From contig SRSI01000033.1 in assembly GCA_005656395.1 (NCBI GenBank), forward strand, positions 124,001-188,000: a DNA stretch of 64,000 nt. Reading direction: 5' to 3'. Numbering within the stretch: position 1 is the first letter of the stretch; every line of letters starts with the position of its first letter. Origin of the DNA: Strongyloides papillosus (lineage: Eukaryota > Nematoda > Chromadorea > Rhabditida > Strongyloididae). The translations under genes and the position numbers were made by a program. The notes below the pieces were generated by a model. The model saw only the letters and a list, made by a program, of their open reading frames with translations, had not been told where the DNA came from and did not search any database. Shown here piece by piece: positions 46,147 through 58,294 of the stretch.

Positions 46147-47252
46147 TTGTGTTTGCAAAATATTAATTTGCCTATAATCTCTGAAAAGCCAGTCGGAGAA
46201 TTATTATTTTCAGGAACAAGAACTAAATTAATAAATGAGATGGATAACAATAATGATATAAAAATAATATACTGTCTCTTTATGCATCAACAACCTCTGG
46301 AGACGTTAATCTTTTCCTTGAAGCAGTCATAAATTTAGAAACAAAAATAGTTGTGGGTTACGTTTTAAAAAATTTCACGAATCACTGGTACAACTTTTGA
46401 CGTCTAGTTATAAGGATGGACTTGTTAAAACTCTACAAAAATCAGTTGATCATGCAAAATCTCTTTTTTTGTTTGTATTTTATTTTTATATGCTGGTAGG
46501 TATAAAATAGCAGTATCAAGACCTGGTAAATTTGTAGAAAATTTTATACCTACCTTAAAGAATTCAGATCAATTTAATGAATATGAAATTAGTTTGCTTA
46601 CTTCAGGACAAGGAGCAGTATCGAAAAATAGTTAAATCAAAAAGAAATACTTATGGTACTTTGAAAAACAATAAGATGAAGCTATTGAAGGGATAGAAAA
46701 TTTTGTTATTAATGAGAATTAATATTTACTTTAAGTTGAGAGGATCTTGCTCCGAGTTTATTACAAATAAAAATTTTTTAATTACTATATAATTAATTTT
46801 TTAAAACAGTAATAAAAAACAATTAAAGTATGATTGTAAAAATCATTTGGAATTTTTGACACTCTTATGTTTTCTTTTTTTAAATAGAAAAGTTTCTACA
46901 TAGTTCAAAAATGTATAGTGGTCATTAATTCTTTTTAAAAATAATATTCATCCTTAAAATATTTATTTATATATTTTCCTATTTTCTTTTTCAGACTAAA
47001 ATTATGATATCACCCGATCAAGAGGCCATTATTTTTAAATTGGACTAAGGATAGACTGAATTGGCTAATGAAATCAATAGATAAATATTTCTAAAATTAA
47101 AAGTTAATCTAAAAACTGGTTTTGTAGAAATATCACATGAAAGTAGCCGTTGCAGGATACTCAGAGATAATTTTTTAAGAGCTACAATGAATCTTGACAG
47201 GATGAATGAAGCTGAAAAAAAAGTAAAAAATATGAAAGATAATACTGGATGA
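46147..47252 (+). pseudogene. broken coding segments inside the 3.2-kb element
   Basis: Open pieces in changing frames: 46147-46260 (PIISEKPVGELLFSGTRTKL), a shifted piece to about 46400 (SGDVNLFLEAVINLETKIVV), 46500-46632 (YKIAVSRPGKFVENFIPTLK), and 47082..47252 (ISHESSRCRILRDNFLRATM, then an acidic-basic helix to TGA). The composition is protein-like. I do not recognise a transposase, helicase or integrase motif. Confidence 0.4.
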
Positions 47253-47725
47253 ATTTTTAATTTTTAACCGGTCGTTTAATTATTTAAAAAGTTTTTTACT
47301 GGTTGTTTATTTATTTTTTTTATGTATTTTTATTTTGTAATAAATAAAATTTTATTTATTATTATTGTAAATGATTTTATTATTAATTTTATTAATAAAG
47401 TTTAAATTTATAATTGAGTGAAAAATAATACGTTTTCCTATAAACCAACATAGAGCATTCTTTTATAAACCACACTAGTAATTGTATATTAAACCGACAC
47501 ATGATTTTTTTTATAAAACCAACATGTGTAAAAAGGTATGAACCGCATAGTGTCTGTTCATGCAAAAATGCTTATGTAGTTTTATGAAAAATGCATAAAG
47601 TTGTTTATACCAAACCGCTCTATGCATTTTTATTAATTATGGGAGGGTGGTCAAACAAAATGCTCGTGCATTGTATATTGTTTTGTATGGTGGTCGGTCA
47701 AAAAGAAATGATTTGGTTTTGTGTG

Positions 47726-48611
47726 TAGTATAGTATTTATATGAAATTTATTTTTTATTTTTTAGTATAATGCTTAACAACTGTTTTTACGAAATCTCTA
47801 TAGTCTATTGGAAATTTATTCACTTTTTAAAATTGTCTTATATTACCATAACACGTCTGCTTTCTAAAAAAATTAATGTATTTTTGTCGACACCGAAAAC
47901 GAACTTCAATTACTGTTTTATTATTTGTGCATTTGATTTGTAAAGTATTTGAAGACATACATACTTGAACTTTATAGTGATTTATAGTTGATTGATTTAC
48001 ATGTGAAATCTTGAAGTAATTGTTAGTGTACTTTTTTTAAAATTAAAACATTCATCATTATACATAAAAAACCGTATTCATATGATGAATCAAATATTTT
48101 GACGTCTCATTGATCATTTATATAATATTCGTTTTTTTGATTCATATTAGTATTTTTCGTGAACAAAGTTTTGTATCTATCTTTACCGTGTCAACAATTT
48201 ACATAATCTATTTCTAGAGTAAAAAAATCTTACGTACTACTTTAACAAGGGTATTATTTTTTTGGTAAGTTTTATAATTTTAAGTGCATGATTTATATTT
48301 AACTTTACTATTTTTAGCAGCAAAAAAAATTAATTTAAAAGAATATAAAATCTTTAATTTATAGTACTTTTTTAATATATTATAGTAATTTTAATTATTT
48401 ATCATCAAACAAAAAATATTAAAAGGTTATTTTAGAGCTGTTATATTAATGTTAATATAAATCATTGATTATTATCAAAATGTTTGATTAATTACTTAAT
48501 TTTTTGCTAAAATTCCTAATTACCATTTATTTTGTTTGTTACTAAAGATTCAATAATTATTTGAAGGTAAACAAAAAACATTTTATATTTTATTTTTGTA
48601 TGACAACACTA
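47726..48611. other. intergenic between two TIR elements
   Basis: No gene is seen. Confidence 0.5.
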
Positions 48612-49772
48612 CACACAAAAAAAAAGTGGGACACACATTTGCGTAAAATGTAATAAATTTGTCCCACCTAATAAAATTTGAATTTTCTTGATTTGCGATA
48701 ATTTTAGCGCAATTATTTTGTACAAAAAATTAAGGTAGTAATTAAAATTAGTTTTTATTTTATATTTTATTGTTTTTATTTTAAAACTTAAGTTATTCTT
48801 TACAATACATTTTAAAATACATTATTAGATTTTAACTTATTATAAGATTAAAAAATGCTTTTTTAAAGAGAGTAAAATTTTTAAAATAAATTTGTTTGGT
48901 GGAGGGTAGATGTGAAAATAGAAAGATTACCAATTAACCAAAACTTTATTTAACACAAATAAAAACTACTTAGATTACAAGAAAATTGTTATTTTTATAT
49001 TCAAATTATACGATATCCCAAATCCCTTGAAGGGATAGTTTTGAAATTCTTTTATTAAACAGAGGTTTTTTTACTAGAGTATTTATCGATATATGATAGT
49101 ATTTTTTAGATATTCTTCAATTGTTTGAATAACTAAGAAATAAGATTTTTATAAAAAGTTATATTCATCTAATGACTCAACTTTTTTATACTGTTTTTCA
49201 AGATCATCTTTAAAAGTCAAACTGATTAAAAGTTTTAAAACATTATACGTTTTGGTTGTACTAAAAAAATTTTTAAATATTTTAATTTAAATAAGAAAAA
49301 TAGCAAGTACTAAGATAATATTTTCAATGAACATTACTTTGTATGGTTAGGTAATTATCACTCCTTCTTATTGTTGTTGTTAAATTTCTAAATTCTTCAA
49401 TTTACTGGTGTTAACGAGATGTTTAAAAGAATGATTTTTGTTAAAATGTTAACAACTTTTCACGAAATTGACTTCTGATAACTCACTTCATAGTATATTA
49501 TAAAAACGAATTAGATTCCAAAATAGGTGTAATATTTTTAAAATTTCTAATATTAAATAAATGTTTCATTACTTCAAAATATTAAAAGTATATATTTTTG
49601 TAAAAAAACGACCGAATTCATGCGAAAATCTAACATTTTGCCTCATTTAAAACATTTTTGTTGTCGCCTAATATTTTTAAAATTTGAATAAATTTTGACA
49701 TTTCAAAGTGGTGGGACATTTTATTGCATTTTATGTAATAATGTCAAAATTTGTCCCACTTTTTTTTGTGTG
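48612..49772. mobile_element. non-autonomous TIR element, 1.16 kb, CACACAAAAAAAAGTGGGACA-type ends
   Basis: The left end CACACAAAAAAAAAGTGGGA (48612) and the right end reversed CACACAAAAAAAAGTGGGAC (ending 49772) are flanked by TA. A second inverted pair follows at each end: TTTGTCCCACC near 48658 and GTGGGACATTTTATTGCA near 49712. The core is non-coding. It lies less than 100 bp from the 3' end of A5. Confidence 0.85.
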
Positions 49773-49864
49773 TAATTGGTAATTAATATTGGCAAAATCA
49801 ATATAAAAAATATTTCTAACAATGCTTTTCGTTTTTATTTCTTAAAAACATTAGTTAATAAAAT

Positions 49865-51214
49865 TTATATATCAGTAAATTTTTGCAATCTATTTTTATA
49901 TTTATCTTCTAAATTTTCACTTTTAACCAATCTAACACTTCCGTATATATAATTTCTATAAAACAACGAAAATGTGTTAAATCTATCAAGACTATTGAAT
50001 ATAACCATAACATGTGAGCCTTCTGAGACAATTAATACGTTTCTATCATTACCACAAAGACGAACTCCAGTTGTTGTTTTATCATTAAGGTATTTAATTT
50101 CCAGATTATTCGAAGGTTTGCAAACTTCATCTTCAGGAGATTTTATATAAGAATTAGAAACTTTAATAATGAGTTTAGTTCCTGCCGGACTTGTAATATG
50201 ATAAACACAGCGTTTTTTGCCTTTGACAGATAAATGTTTTAACCTATTTCCACTACTTAATAATGTTTTTCCACATGACATATGAACGCTTTGTAGTGTT
50301 TCACATCTTGGGCCAATAAATCCAGGCACACATAAGCAGTCACAAGTAGTAGGACTTTGAAAAGATCCATTTAAGCACATCTTTTTGTTCCGACAAATAG
50401 AAGCGCAGTAAAATAAATTTAATCTTTTTATATCGAGAAATGACATTTCAATATTTTGTCCCATTGTCTTACGATAAAGATAATTTTTTGGAATTATTGT
50501 TGGTAATCCATTTTTAGATTCAAATTTTCCATTTCCATGCATAAAAGAGCCATAGTCATACATTGTTTCATATGTTCTTGTGTTACTTGGTTTTTTTACA
50601 TCAAATTTATACCATTTCGACAGGCGCATGTTTCTATGAAGCAAGGTTATATATTTATTTCTATCGTTACGACAATGCTCATAATCCATGCCTAGAGAAA
50701 GCAAAATTTTACGTTCTACATCAGGCATAGTATCAGATAGAAAAACTTTTATGATTCTATAATTTCGAACAACATCTAAGTGATGCAAAAGTTTAGATTT
50801 TTTAGGAATAAATAATAAGCCTGGCTTATTTCGTGATGGTTTATTAAGAGCTCTAAACGTGAGGCACGATTCCATTTGTATCATTGCTAATGCTGCTTGT
50901 ATAGTATAAAAATTAAGTTTATCATCAACATAATAATTTATCGGAAAAGATTCTCTATATTTTTTGCTCAAAATAAGACTTCTTTTATTTCTTACAATGC
51001 TTTCGCTATCTTTATTTGTAGAATTACTATTTTTTATTGATCTTTTATTTAACATCGTGTTTTCAGATGCAGTACTTTCGTTATTATTATATGCCTTTAA
51101 GGTACATATTTAATCAGATACAAAAAAACATACGGAAATATTGCCTGGCAGAAAACTTAAAATAGTAATAAAAGCATCTAACCAAATAAGTGAAAATATA
51201 GGTGAATAATTCAT
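49865..51214 (-). CDS. astacin-like pseudoprotease A5 (inactive astacin-EGF-CUB)
   Basis: Predicted CDS complement(join(49865..51094, 51134..51214)), 436 residues; the 39-nt intron has GTATGT and TTAAAG ends. Exon 1 encodes a hydrophobic leader (SLIWLDAFITILSFLP). The fold is recognisable throughout: NYYVDDKLNFYTIQAAL at the start of the astacin domain, the EGF-like LCVPGFIGPRC, and a full CUB domain ending in a charged tail. The zinc helix reads ERKILLSLGMDYEHCR in place of HETLHALGFxHEQxR, so all three His ligands (R155, L159, Y165) and the catalytic Glu (K156) are gone. The Met-turn is SFMHG, lacking the Tyr. The ORF is otherwise unbroken over 1.2 kb, which argues for a maintained non-enzymatic role, perhaps substrate or ligand binding through CUB; that is inference. 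Confidence 0.85.
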
Positions 51215-52571
51215 TTTTATCACTTAGTAAGGTATTTATCTGCAAATTAAAATTAATTAAAACACTTTTAAACATATTTTTGTTTGTATATCACCGAAAG
51301 CTAACTATATCAGTTTTTTTATCAAATAATTATATAAATCCGATGAAAAATATTTGCATTTTTTAAACATTTGTGTTCATATTTTCAATCTCTACAAAGG
51401 TTTAAACGATCAAGAGTTAATATGTTATAGTATGCTTCAACTATATTCACTGATTAAGAACTTGACAAAAGTTTGTTTGATAAAATAGCGCGTATGATAT
51501 ATATTTTAAAAGTTTGAAACCATATGATAAAATTGGAAATTAACAATAATTTTTACATAGGTTTATATAAATCGTATTTGAAAATCATTGTTAAGTAAAA
51601 AACAAAAAATTATATTTTTGCTGTTAACATATCACATTTTGCATAGATCACTGATTGATACAATGCATTATCCAAATTTTTTTTGATAAAATAAAAATGT
51701 TAAATTTTTTACGACTTTTATTCTTTAAAATGCGAAATAATTAAAGTATTTTATTGGATTAACAAAAGCTAAAATTATAATAATAATAAATGACGACTAT
51801 TAAGTAACTTACCCTGCTATTGACAGATTATCTATGAAAATATTTTGTCTTTAACAAGGATTTATATAATGATATTGTCATCACTAAGTCATAAAGTCAA
51901 TAATATTGTAACAAAAAGCATAAAAATTGTATTTTTTAAACTATCACATTTTTTAAGTTTAAATATTTACTGTTCATAATCAACTAACTTGCTCTATTTT
52001 ACAATTTTTGATATGAGATTGCTGTTTAATATCTGTCATCTTTTTAATATGTTTTAAAGAAATTTATCGACTTCCTTTTCAAAAATTTCTTATTTTTTAA
52101 GAAATATTCAAGTATTGCAGTATATACTTCATCTTATCTTTGTTATTCCTTAAAAGACTTTGAATGTTGACAATAATCTATACTTGTGTAAAAAAATATT
52201 TCAAACATATCTGATGAAAAGCTATCGATTTGTAAGATAAAATAAATCAATAAATCTAAGTTCACAAAATTAAGATAATTTTCATTCAATTATTTGTGTT
52301 TCTAGCAATTTTCTTCTTATACTTTATGTACTCTAACTCCTCAAGAATGTTTATTTTAATTGTTATGTTGTTGTTTGCTTTTATATAGCCAAAAAGCACA
52401 TTATTAAAATGTTATGTTATTTGACAAAAAAAGCAAGCCAGCAAGTAATTGGAATGACGTTTTGCAATTAATAAGTATCTTAATTCTTGATATTATACAT
52501 AATTTATTTAATTCATCTAGATTATTTTCCTTTTAATATATCAACTTTATTTTAACCAATTATTTATTACT
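51215..52571. other. divergent intergenic region between A5 and the zinc-finger gene
   Basis: AT-rich, about 1.36 kb. It must hold promoters for both flanking genes. TTTATATAGCC near 52380 is a TATA-like candidate for the + strand gene, with low specificity. Confidence 0.4.
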
Positions 52572-54651
52572 ATGAGTTATATACATTGCTCTCCATCAAA
52601 TTACGAATTTACACTGGATTACCATGGTAAAAGATATTTTGCTGAATATAAAAAACTTCAAAACATTAAAAAGCAGCATGGTATAAGTTCAACAATAAAG
52701 CACTATCCATATCTGTGCGAAGAAGATAACTGTGAACTTAGATTTATGTTTTATTCTGATATGGTATATCATCTTCAATTCCATCATAATGTATATAACC
52801 GAAAGTTGGAAATGAAGAAAATGAATTTTTTTTCACATGTAAGTTATAAATTAATAAAAATATTTAACTTTTTTATATTTTTAGAAATATACTTTAAGGA
52901 AAAGAAAAGAAGATGAATTTTTTACTATGAACGAGTTAATGAAATTTACTGAAGATGATTTTAAAAAATATAATATTTTACACAATAGAAAAAGAAAATC
53001 ATCAACATGTATTGAAAAGCCCTTCTCATCGAAAAAAGTTAATGTTTCTTCAAGTATGTGTAAAATAGAATCTCTTCTTAAAGACTTTGTATTTACAAAT
53101 GAAAATTTAAAAGGTGAAGAATGTAAAAATCTCCTTGCAACAGAAAATTTGGAAGATAAAATACCAACAGAGTCACAAGGTGATATCATTTATAATAGTG
53201 ATGATATAAAACACGTGGAGGAAAATAATGAAAACAGAAAGGACATTATGCTAATTGATTTAACAAACACTTCTGATGACGAAACATCTGAAATGTGTGA
53301 TTGGAATGTTAACAAAAATAATCAATTGGAAATTTGTACACAAAAAACAAATTTCTCAAAGTCAATTTCTGTTAATGAATTTTCACCAAACGTGTCGATG
53401 AATATTTGTGAAGATTCAGTAATTACTGATCAAGGTAGTTACCATCAACATTCTTCAAATACAAATAATGAAGAAATTCAAAAGAAAACAGTTGAATCAA
53501 TAGAACCAAAGCAGTTGCAAAATTCAAAAGTATTTTCAACAGGGAATAATAGCAAAGAATATTCAAAATCTTCGAGAGTTTCATCATCAAATTCAAATGG
53601 TTTTAATATAAAATTAAAATCTTCAAAATATAATGATGAAAACGTTGGATCGTTTGGTTGTGAAGTGAAGAAATTAAAATATAAAAAAAATCAGAAGATA
53701 AATGAAAAAGAAGTGGTTGAAAAAATAAATAAAATATTATGCGAAAATGTTCCAAAACAAAATAGTAATATTGAAAATACAAAAGATATTAATACTGTCA
53801 AAAAACAAAACAACACCAAACAATCGAATGAAGAGATAGTGATGTTGCAAAATGACTGTCAAAGTCAACCACTTTCCATAACTAGTACTAGCAATACAAA
53901 TATTTCAGCACCATTGGATACTACATCGAGTGGAAAATTAAGCAAATGGTCTTCAAAAATGAAGGGAATTTACCAATGTATTTTTAATAAGGAATGCAAT
54001 TTTATTACTAAATATAGAATAAATTATGAAAAGCATATAACAGAACATGGTGTTGTTAGAGCATTTTATAGATGTAGTGCATGCTCTCTTGTTTTTCAAA
54101 CAGAGAATGTTTTTATTGAGCATAAAACAAAATTTTGTTTGAAGACATTTGGAGAATTGAGGCCAAAAGTGAACTGTCAAACATCTTACCATCAAGAATT
54201 TATTAGTCTAGTTAATTACTATGATTTATTGATATGTAGATATTCAGAAGTTTGTAGTTTTGTGTGTAATACAAAAGACGAATTAAAGTATCATATTCAG
54301 GAATTACATGAAGATGAAGAAGCATTGTATAGGTGTTTAAAGTGCGACGATATAACTTTTAAGAATAAAGTTAATTTAGCTATTCATTCAAGAAATTACT
54401 GCTGGAAGACAATGGAATTGCAGATATCAGATGGAAAATTACTAGAATGTAGAGTAGATAATTGTACTTTTTCAAGTTATTCAGTACCGGAATGGCATGT
54501 TCATTTAGTTTCTCATTCATATCGTGGCACAAGAACTCCATTTGAATGTAATAGATGTCATGTATTTTTATCTACAAGAATAACCCAAATGGAACATGAA
54601 CAATATTTTTGCCCATTATTGAAAAATAGTGCGCTTGAAAAAAAAGAGTAG
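52572..54651 (+). CDS. zinc-finger protein with alternating C2H2 and C2HC fingers
   Basis: Predicted CDS join(52572..52838, 52885..54651), 677 residues; the 46-nt intron has GTAAGT and TTTAG ends. An N-terminal C2H2 finger occupies residues 49-71 (Cys49, Cys54, His67, His71). Residues about 90-450 are low-complexity, rich in Lys, Ser, Asn and Glu, with a basic patch (RKRK) at the start. The C-terminal part from Cys454 to about 666 carries six fingers in three pairs. The first finger of each pair is C-x4/5-C-x12-H-x3/4-H and the second is C-x2-C-x12-H-x4-C (pairs start near 454, 540 and 611). Nucleic-acid binding in the nucleus is expected from the finger type; targets are unknown. An AATAAA lies near 54717. 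I do not recognise an orthologue. It is the only likely regulatory gene in the window. Confidence 0.85.
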
Positions 54652-56215
54652 TAATTTATATGAAGCAATAAACTAATACATTGGTAAAAATGAAAAATAA
54701 TTTGTTTTGCTAATTAAATAAAATATTTTTCATAATGTATTCCTTTTATTACTCTATTTTTACTACAATTTTAAAACCTGAATTTTATAAAATATTTTGA
54801 ACAAAATTTGTCAATAAATGTTCATTTTTAGACCTTTCATAAAGAAAATTTTCTGGATTTAAATATTTTCAAACAATGCATTTTTAATCGATAATTTTAA
54901 ACGTAAGCAAATTATATAAAAATTAATGTATGTTGAATGGTTAATTATACTTATAATACAAATTTTTTACATTAGCTTTTACAAGAAATTTATGTTTTCT
55001 TTTATTACTTAGCATTATTTCGTAAGAAAAATATTAACAGTTACTAGAGACATTTTCAGACCCTTCTCTACAGTAATCAAAGAAAAAGATATTTTTAAGA
55101 CATCTGACATATCTAAACTATGTCACAGAATCTTTTTTATAAATTTTATTATTTCATTATTATTTTATTTATAAGATATTTAGTGATTTTTCATTTTACA
55201 TATTTTTTTCACATTTATTTAGAGGTACAGTCTTGGTAATTAATATTTTGTAACGCACAGATTAATGTTAGAAGTTTAGTTTATGGACTAAAATTTCGCC
55301 CCCATTTTTTAGTTTCTATAAAATCAAAACTTTTATTTTTAATTTTGTACACAATAAAAAGGTCATTGTAACAGAAATGTAGTCACATAATATTCAATCA
55401 AAAAACATTTTTGAATCACTTTATAATTTTGGTCTTTTTACTGGAGATTATTAATATTTTGCAAGGATTAAAATTATATTACAAATAAATAATTTATAGG
55501 CTTTTAATTACATTTCAAAATAGATAGTCAAGAGAATTACAGATTTCACCTCAACCACATAATAACAAAATAGGTTAAAAATTTAAGCTTAGATGAATGT
55601 CTTAATAAAATATATGCTTTAAAAATATATACGATTGTATTAAATATAAACTTTTTGTACTGTTTTTTATTGTGCTTTGATATGTATTTGATAATCAAAA
55701 ATTTCTTTAGATATTGCAATATGGAAATATTTTAATAATTAGCATGAAATAAGATGATAAAATTTTAAATGTTTTAGTAAGAAAATAAAAGTAAATATTC
55801 AACTTAATTGTTTAAAACTATTTTCTAAGTAAAAGGTTTAACACCTTACAGTTGCTTATTAAAAATCAGTTTTAATGTTTACTTATTATAACGATTAAGT
55901 ACCAAATGCGTATAAAACGGTGCGAAGATTTTAAATAAAAAGTAAACATAACAAATTTATAAATGGTGTCTTTTTGTAAACATTATTCATTAATTCATAT
56001 ATTAAAATATTTAACTACAGAATTATTGCTGAAATTTTACTTTTTTAGGATTATAATCTTTCAATTATTAATTAAATATTATTTTAGCAAATAAAATATA
56101 ACTTTGTAATACTGAAAAGTTCATTTCAAGATTAAAAAAATATATAGTTATAGGTAAAAAGTGTATTTAAAGTTTGGTAGAGTTTACTCTACAAAGTATA
56201 TGACTATTCATAAAA
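54652..56215. other. intergenic, no gene seen
   Basis: AT-rich; includes the 3' UTR of the zinc-finger gene at the left and the A6 promoter at the right. No RNA gene was recognised. Confidence 0.5.
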
Positions 56216-57829
56216 ATGAAACAAAACATGTGGATTTTTACAATTTCCTTTATAATTTTTAGTATTGTAAGTTTGATATATAATTTTAATTAGTCAATTG
56301 ATTATTTTAGATTTTTTTAATATGTGGAGATACGTTAACCTATAATAGAGATCTTGAACATACTGCACAAGCTATAAGAAAATTAAGTCAAATGTATAGG
56401 AGAGTTAGACGTCAAGCTATTCCCATGAGAGGTGTACAACAAAGACCATCATTTATCAAGCGTATTGGATATGCAGTAAAAAGAAATTTTCTAAAATTGA
56501 AAGCAATGATGAATCCAAAACTTTATCAAGGAGATGTATTGCTTACGAAAGATCAATCTCAAAGTATACTTCAGCAACTAAGGAATAAATTTTTTAAAAG
56601 AGGTTTTAGACTTCCAAGTTTTGGTTTTGGTGTCTCTAATGTCACTAGAATAAAAAGAAGAGTAATGTCAAATTTGGCTTATAAATGGGATGGTGCAATA
56701 CCATTTTATGTTGAACCAAATATTAATCAACAAATTGTAATCAAAGCATTACTTGAAATACAGAGAGAAACATGTATTAGGTTTAAACAAGTAGGATCAG
56801 CAAAAGTTCAAAGTTCTGGAATTCGTTATTTTGTTGGACAAGGTTGTAATAGTTATGTGGGTAGGATATATAAAGATAGGTTTCAAGATATAAGTCTCGG
56901 ACAAAATTGTTATGATTTGGGTATTATTCAACATGAAACTATGCACGCTTTAGGATTCTTTCACGAACAGTCAAGATTAGATAGAGATAAATTTGTTACG
57001 ATAGTAAGACAAAATATAAATCCTCAACAAATGCATAATTTTGATGTGGTTGATGTAGACGATGGCTTGGACTATGGTCTTTCATATGACTACACATCAA
57101 TAATGCATTATGGAGCAACACTTTTTAGTATAAATGGTCAACCAACTACAGTACCAAATGATAATAATTATAAGATGTCAATGGGTGTCGGTGATCAAGC
57201 TTCATTTTTAGATTACAAATTCTTAAATCTTCATTACTGCGGTAGGGTATGCAATACCAGACTTCAGTGTAGTAATTGGGGATACATTGACCCAAACAGT
57301 TGTACCAGGTATGTTGAGGTAAAAATTTTTTGGGTGGTGTCACCCACATAATTTAACACGTATAAATATTAAAAGTTCACAATAAAAATATTTTATTTAC
57401 AATAATGAAATACTATAATTTGATACCAGATGTAAGTGTCCGAAAGGATTTGATGGACAATTTTGTGAAAAAGTTGCCGTAATGCCTGGAGATTGTGGAC
57501 AACCTGCGTTTAAAGCAACCTCAAGCATACAAGAAATAAATGTCAAAGGTTTTAAAAATTGTTATTTTGCAGTTAGTGCTCCACAAGGACAGAGAATTGC
57601 TTTTAAATTAGTTTTTTCGTATATTTCACCTGGCTATGTTGAAGCTTGCACTATACAGAACAGTGTTGAATTTAAATATTATAAAGATAAATCAATTACT
57701 GGAGCAAGATTTTGCTTAAAAGACATGGAAACAGTTCGTGTAACACAAAATAATTATTTATTAATAGCTTACAATAGTAATCGATCAGATAATGAAGCTA
57801 CGATATTGTATAAAGCAATTAATTTTTAA
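56216..57829 (+). CDS. astacin metalloprotease A6 (long prodomain, astacin-EGF-CUB)
   Basis: Predicted CDS join(56216..56266, 56311..57308, 57430..57829), 482 residues; introns of 44 and 121 nt. Exon 1 plus the start of exon 2 encode a signal peptide (MWIFTISFIIFSIIFLICG). A prodomain of about 130 residues follows, with basic clusters RRVRRQ and RIKRR, the latter just before the mature domain and suited to furin-type cleavage. The astacin domain has HETMHALGFFHEQSRLDRD (first His 225, Glu 226) and Met-turn SIMHY. Intron 2 splits the EGF-like module, joining SCTR to CKCPKGFDGQFC. A CUB domain ends the protein. It is the only astacin here on the + strand, with an extra intron and a prodomain far longer than the others, so it belongs to a separate older lineage. 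All active-site residues are present. Confidence 0.92.
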
Positions 57830-58294
57830 AATTATACGTAAAATACAAAATAAGTTTATAAAATCTAAAGAAATTTTGCTTAAATTAAAATGTAACCATC
57901 CGTAAATAACTAATTTTTTTAAAGTAAACTATTACTTAATTTTTTGTTATATATTTTATATGCATTATATTTTTTCTACTTTTCTTTAGCTTAAGAAAGG
58001 ACAGGAACAATTGTATAAATAAAAAAAATTACTTTTGAAAGTTAAAAAAGTATATATTTCATTAAAGACAAAAAAATTATCTTGCTGTCATAAATAAATA
58101 TTCTTACATTTAACCAAATTACATAATATAGTATGTTTAATGTTAGTTTATCACAGTTATAGAAAAATTTTAACTTTAGTAATATTATAATAAGACATAC
58201 AATCAGTAAAATATAATTGAAAAATAAAAACCAATTGTTACGAAAAAAGATAATGTAAAAAATGTCATTATCAAAGCACCAAACTTTATAAGTA
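57830..58294. other. convergent spacer between A6 and A7
   Basis: 3' flanks of two convergent astacin genes. No further gene is seen. Confidence 0.5.

Larger units (their letters stand above)
44490..47725. mobile_element. 3.2-kb TIR element with CACACAAAACCAAA ends and a 24-25-bp subterminal array
   Basis: The left end CACACAAAACCAAAACATAT (44490) pairs with the right end, reversed CACACAAAACCAAATCATTT (ending 47725); TA flanks both. Further in, CAGTTTGATATAAGCAAC near 44549 pairs with a reverse copy near 47610. An array on the right repeats TATAAACCAACATAG-like units at about 47440, 47464, 47487, 47512 and 47537. A unit copy (TAAACCAACATCAG) lies on the left near 44535. The core contains broken open segments at 46147-46700 and 47080-47252 that may be remains of the element's own protein. 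The family is not recognised. Confidence 0.8.

Noticed and set aside
47440..47550. CRISPR-like array
   Set aside because: The periodic units are imperfect, spacers are only a few bases long, and the setting is the end of a eukaryotic transposon.
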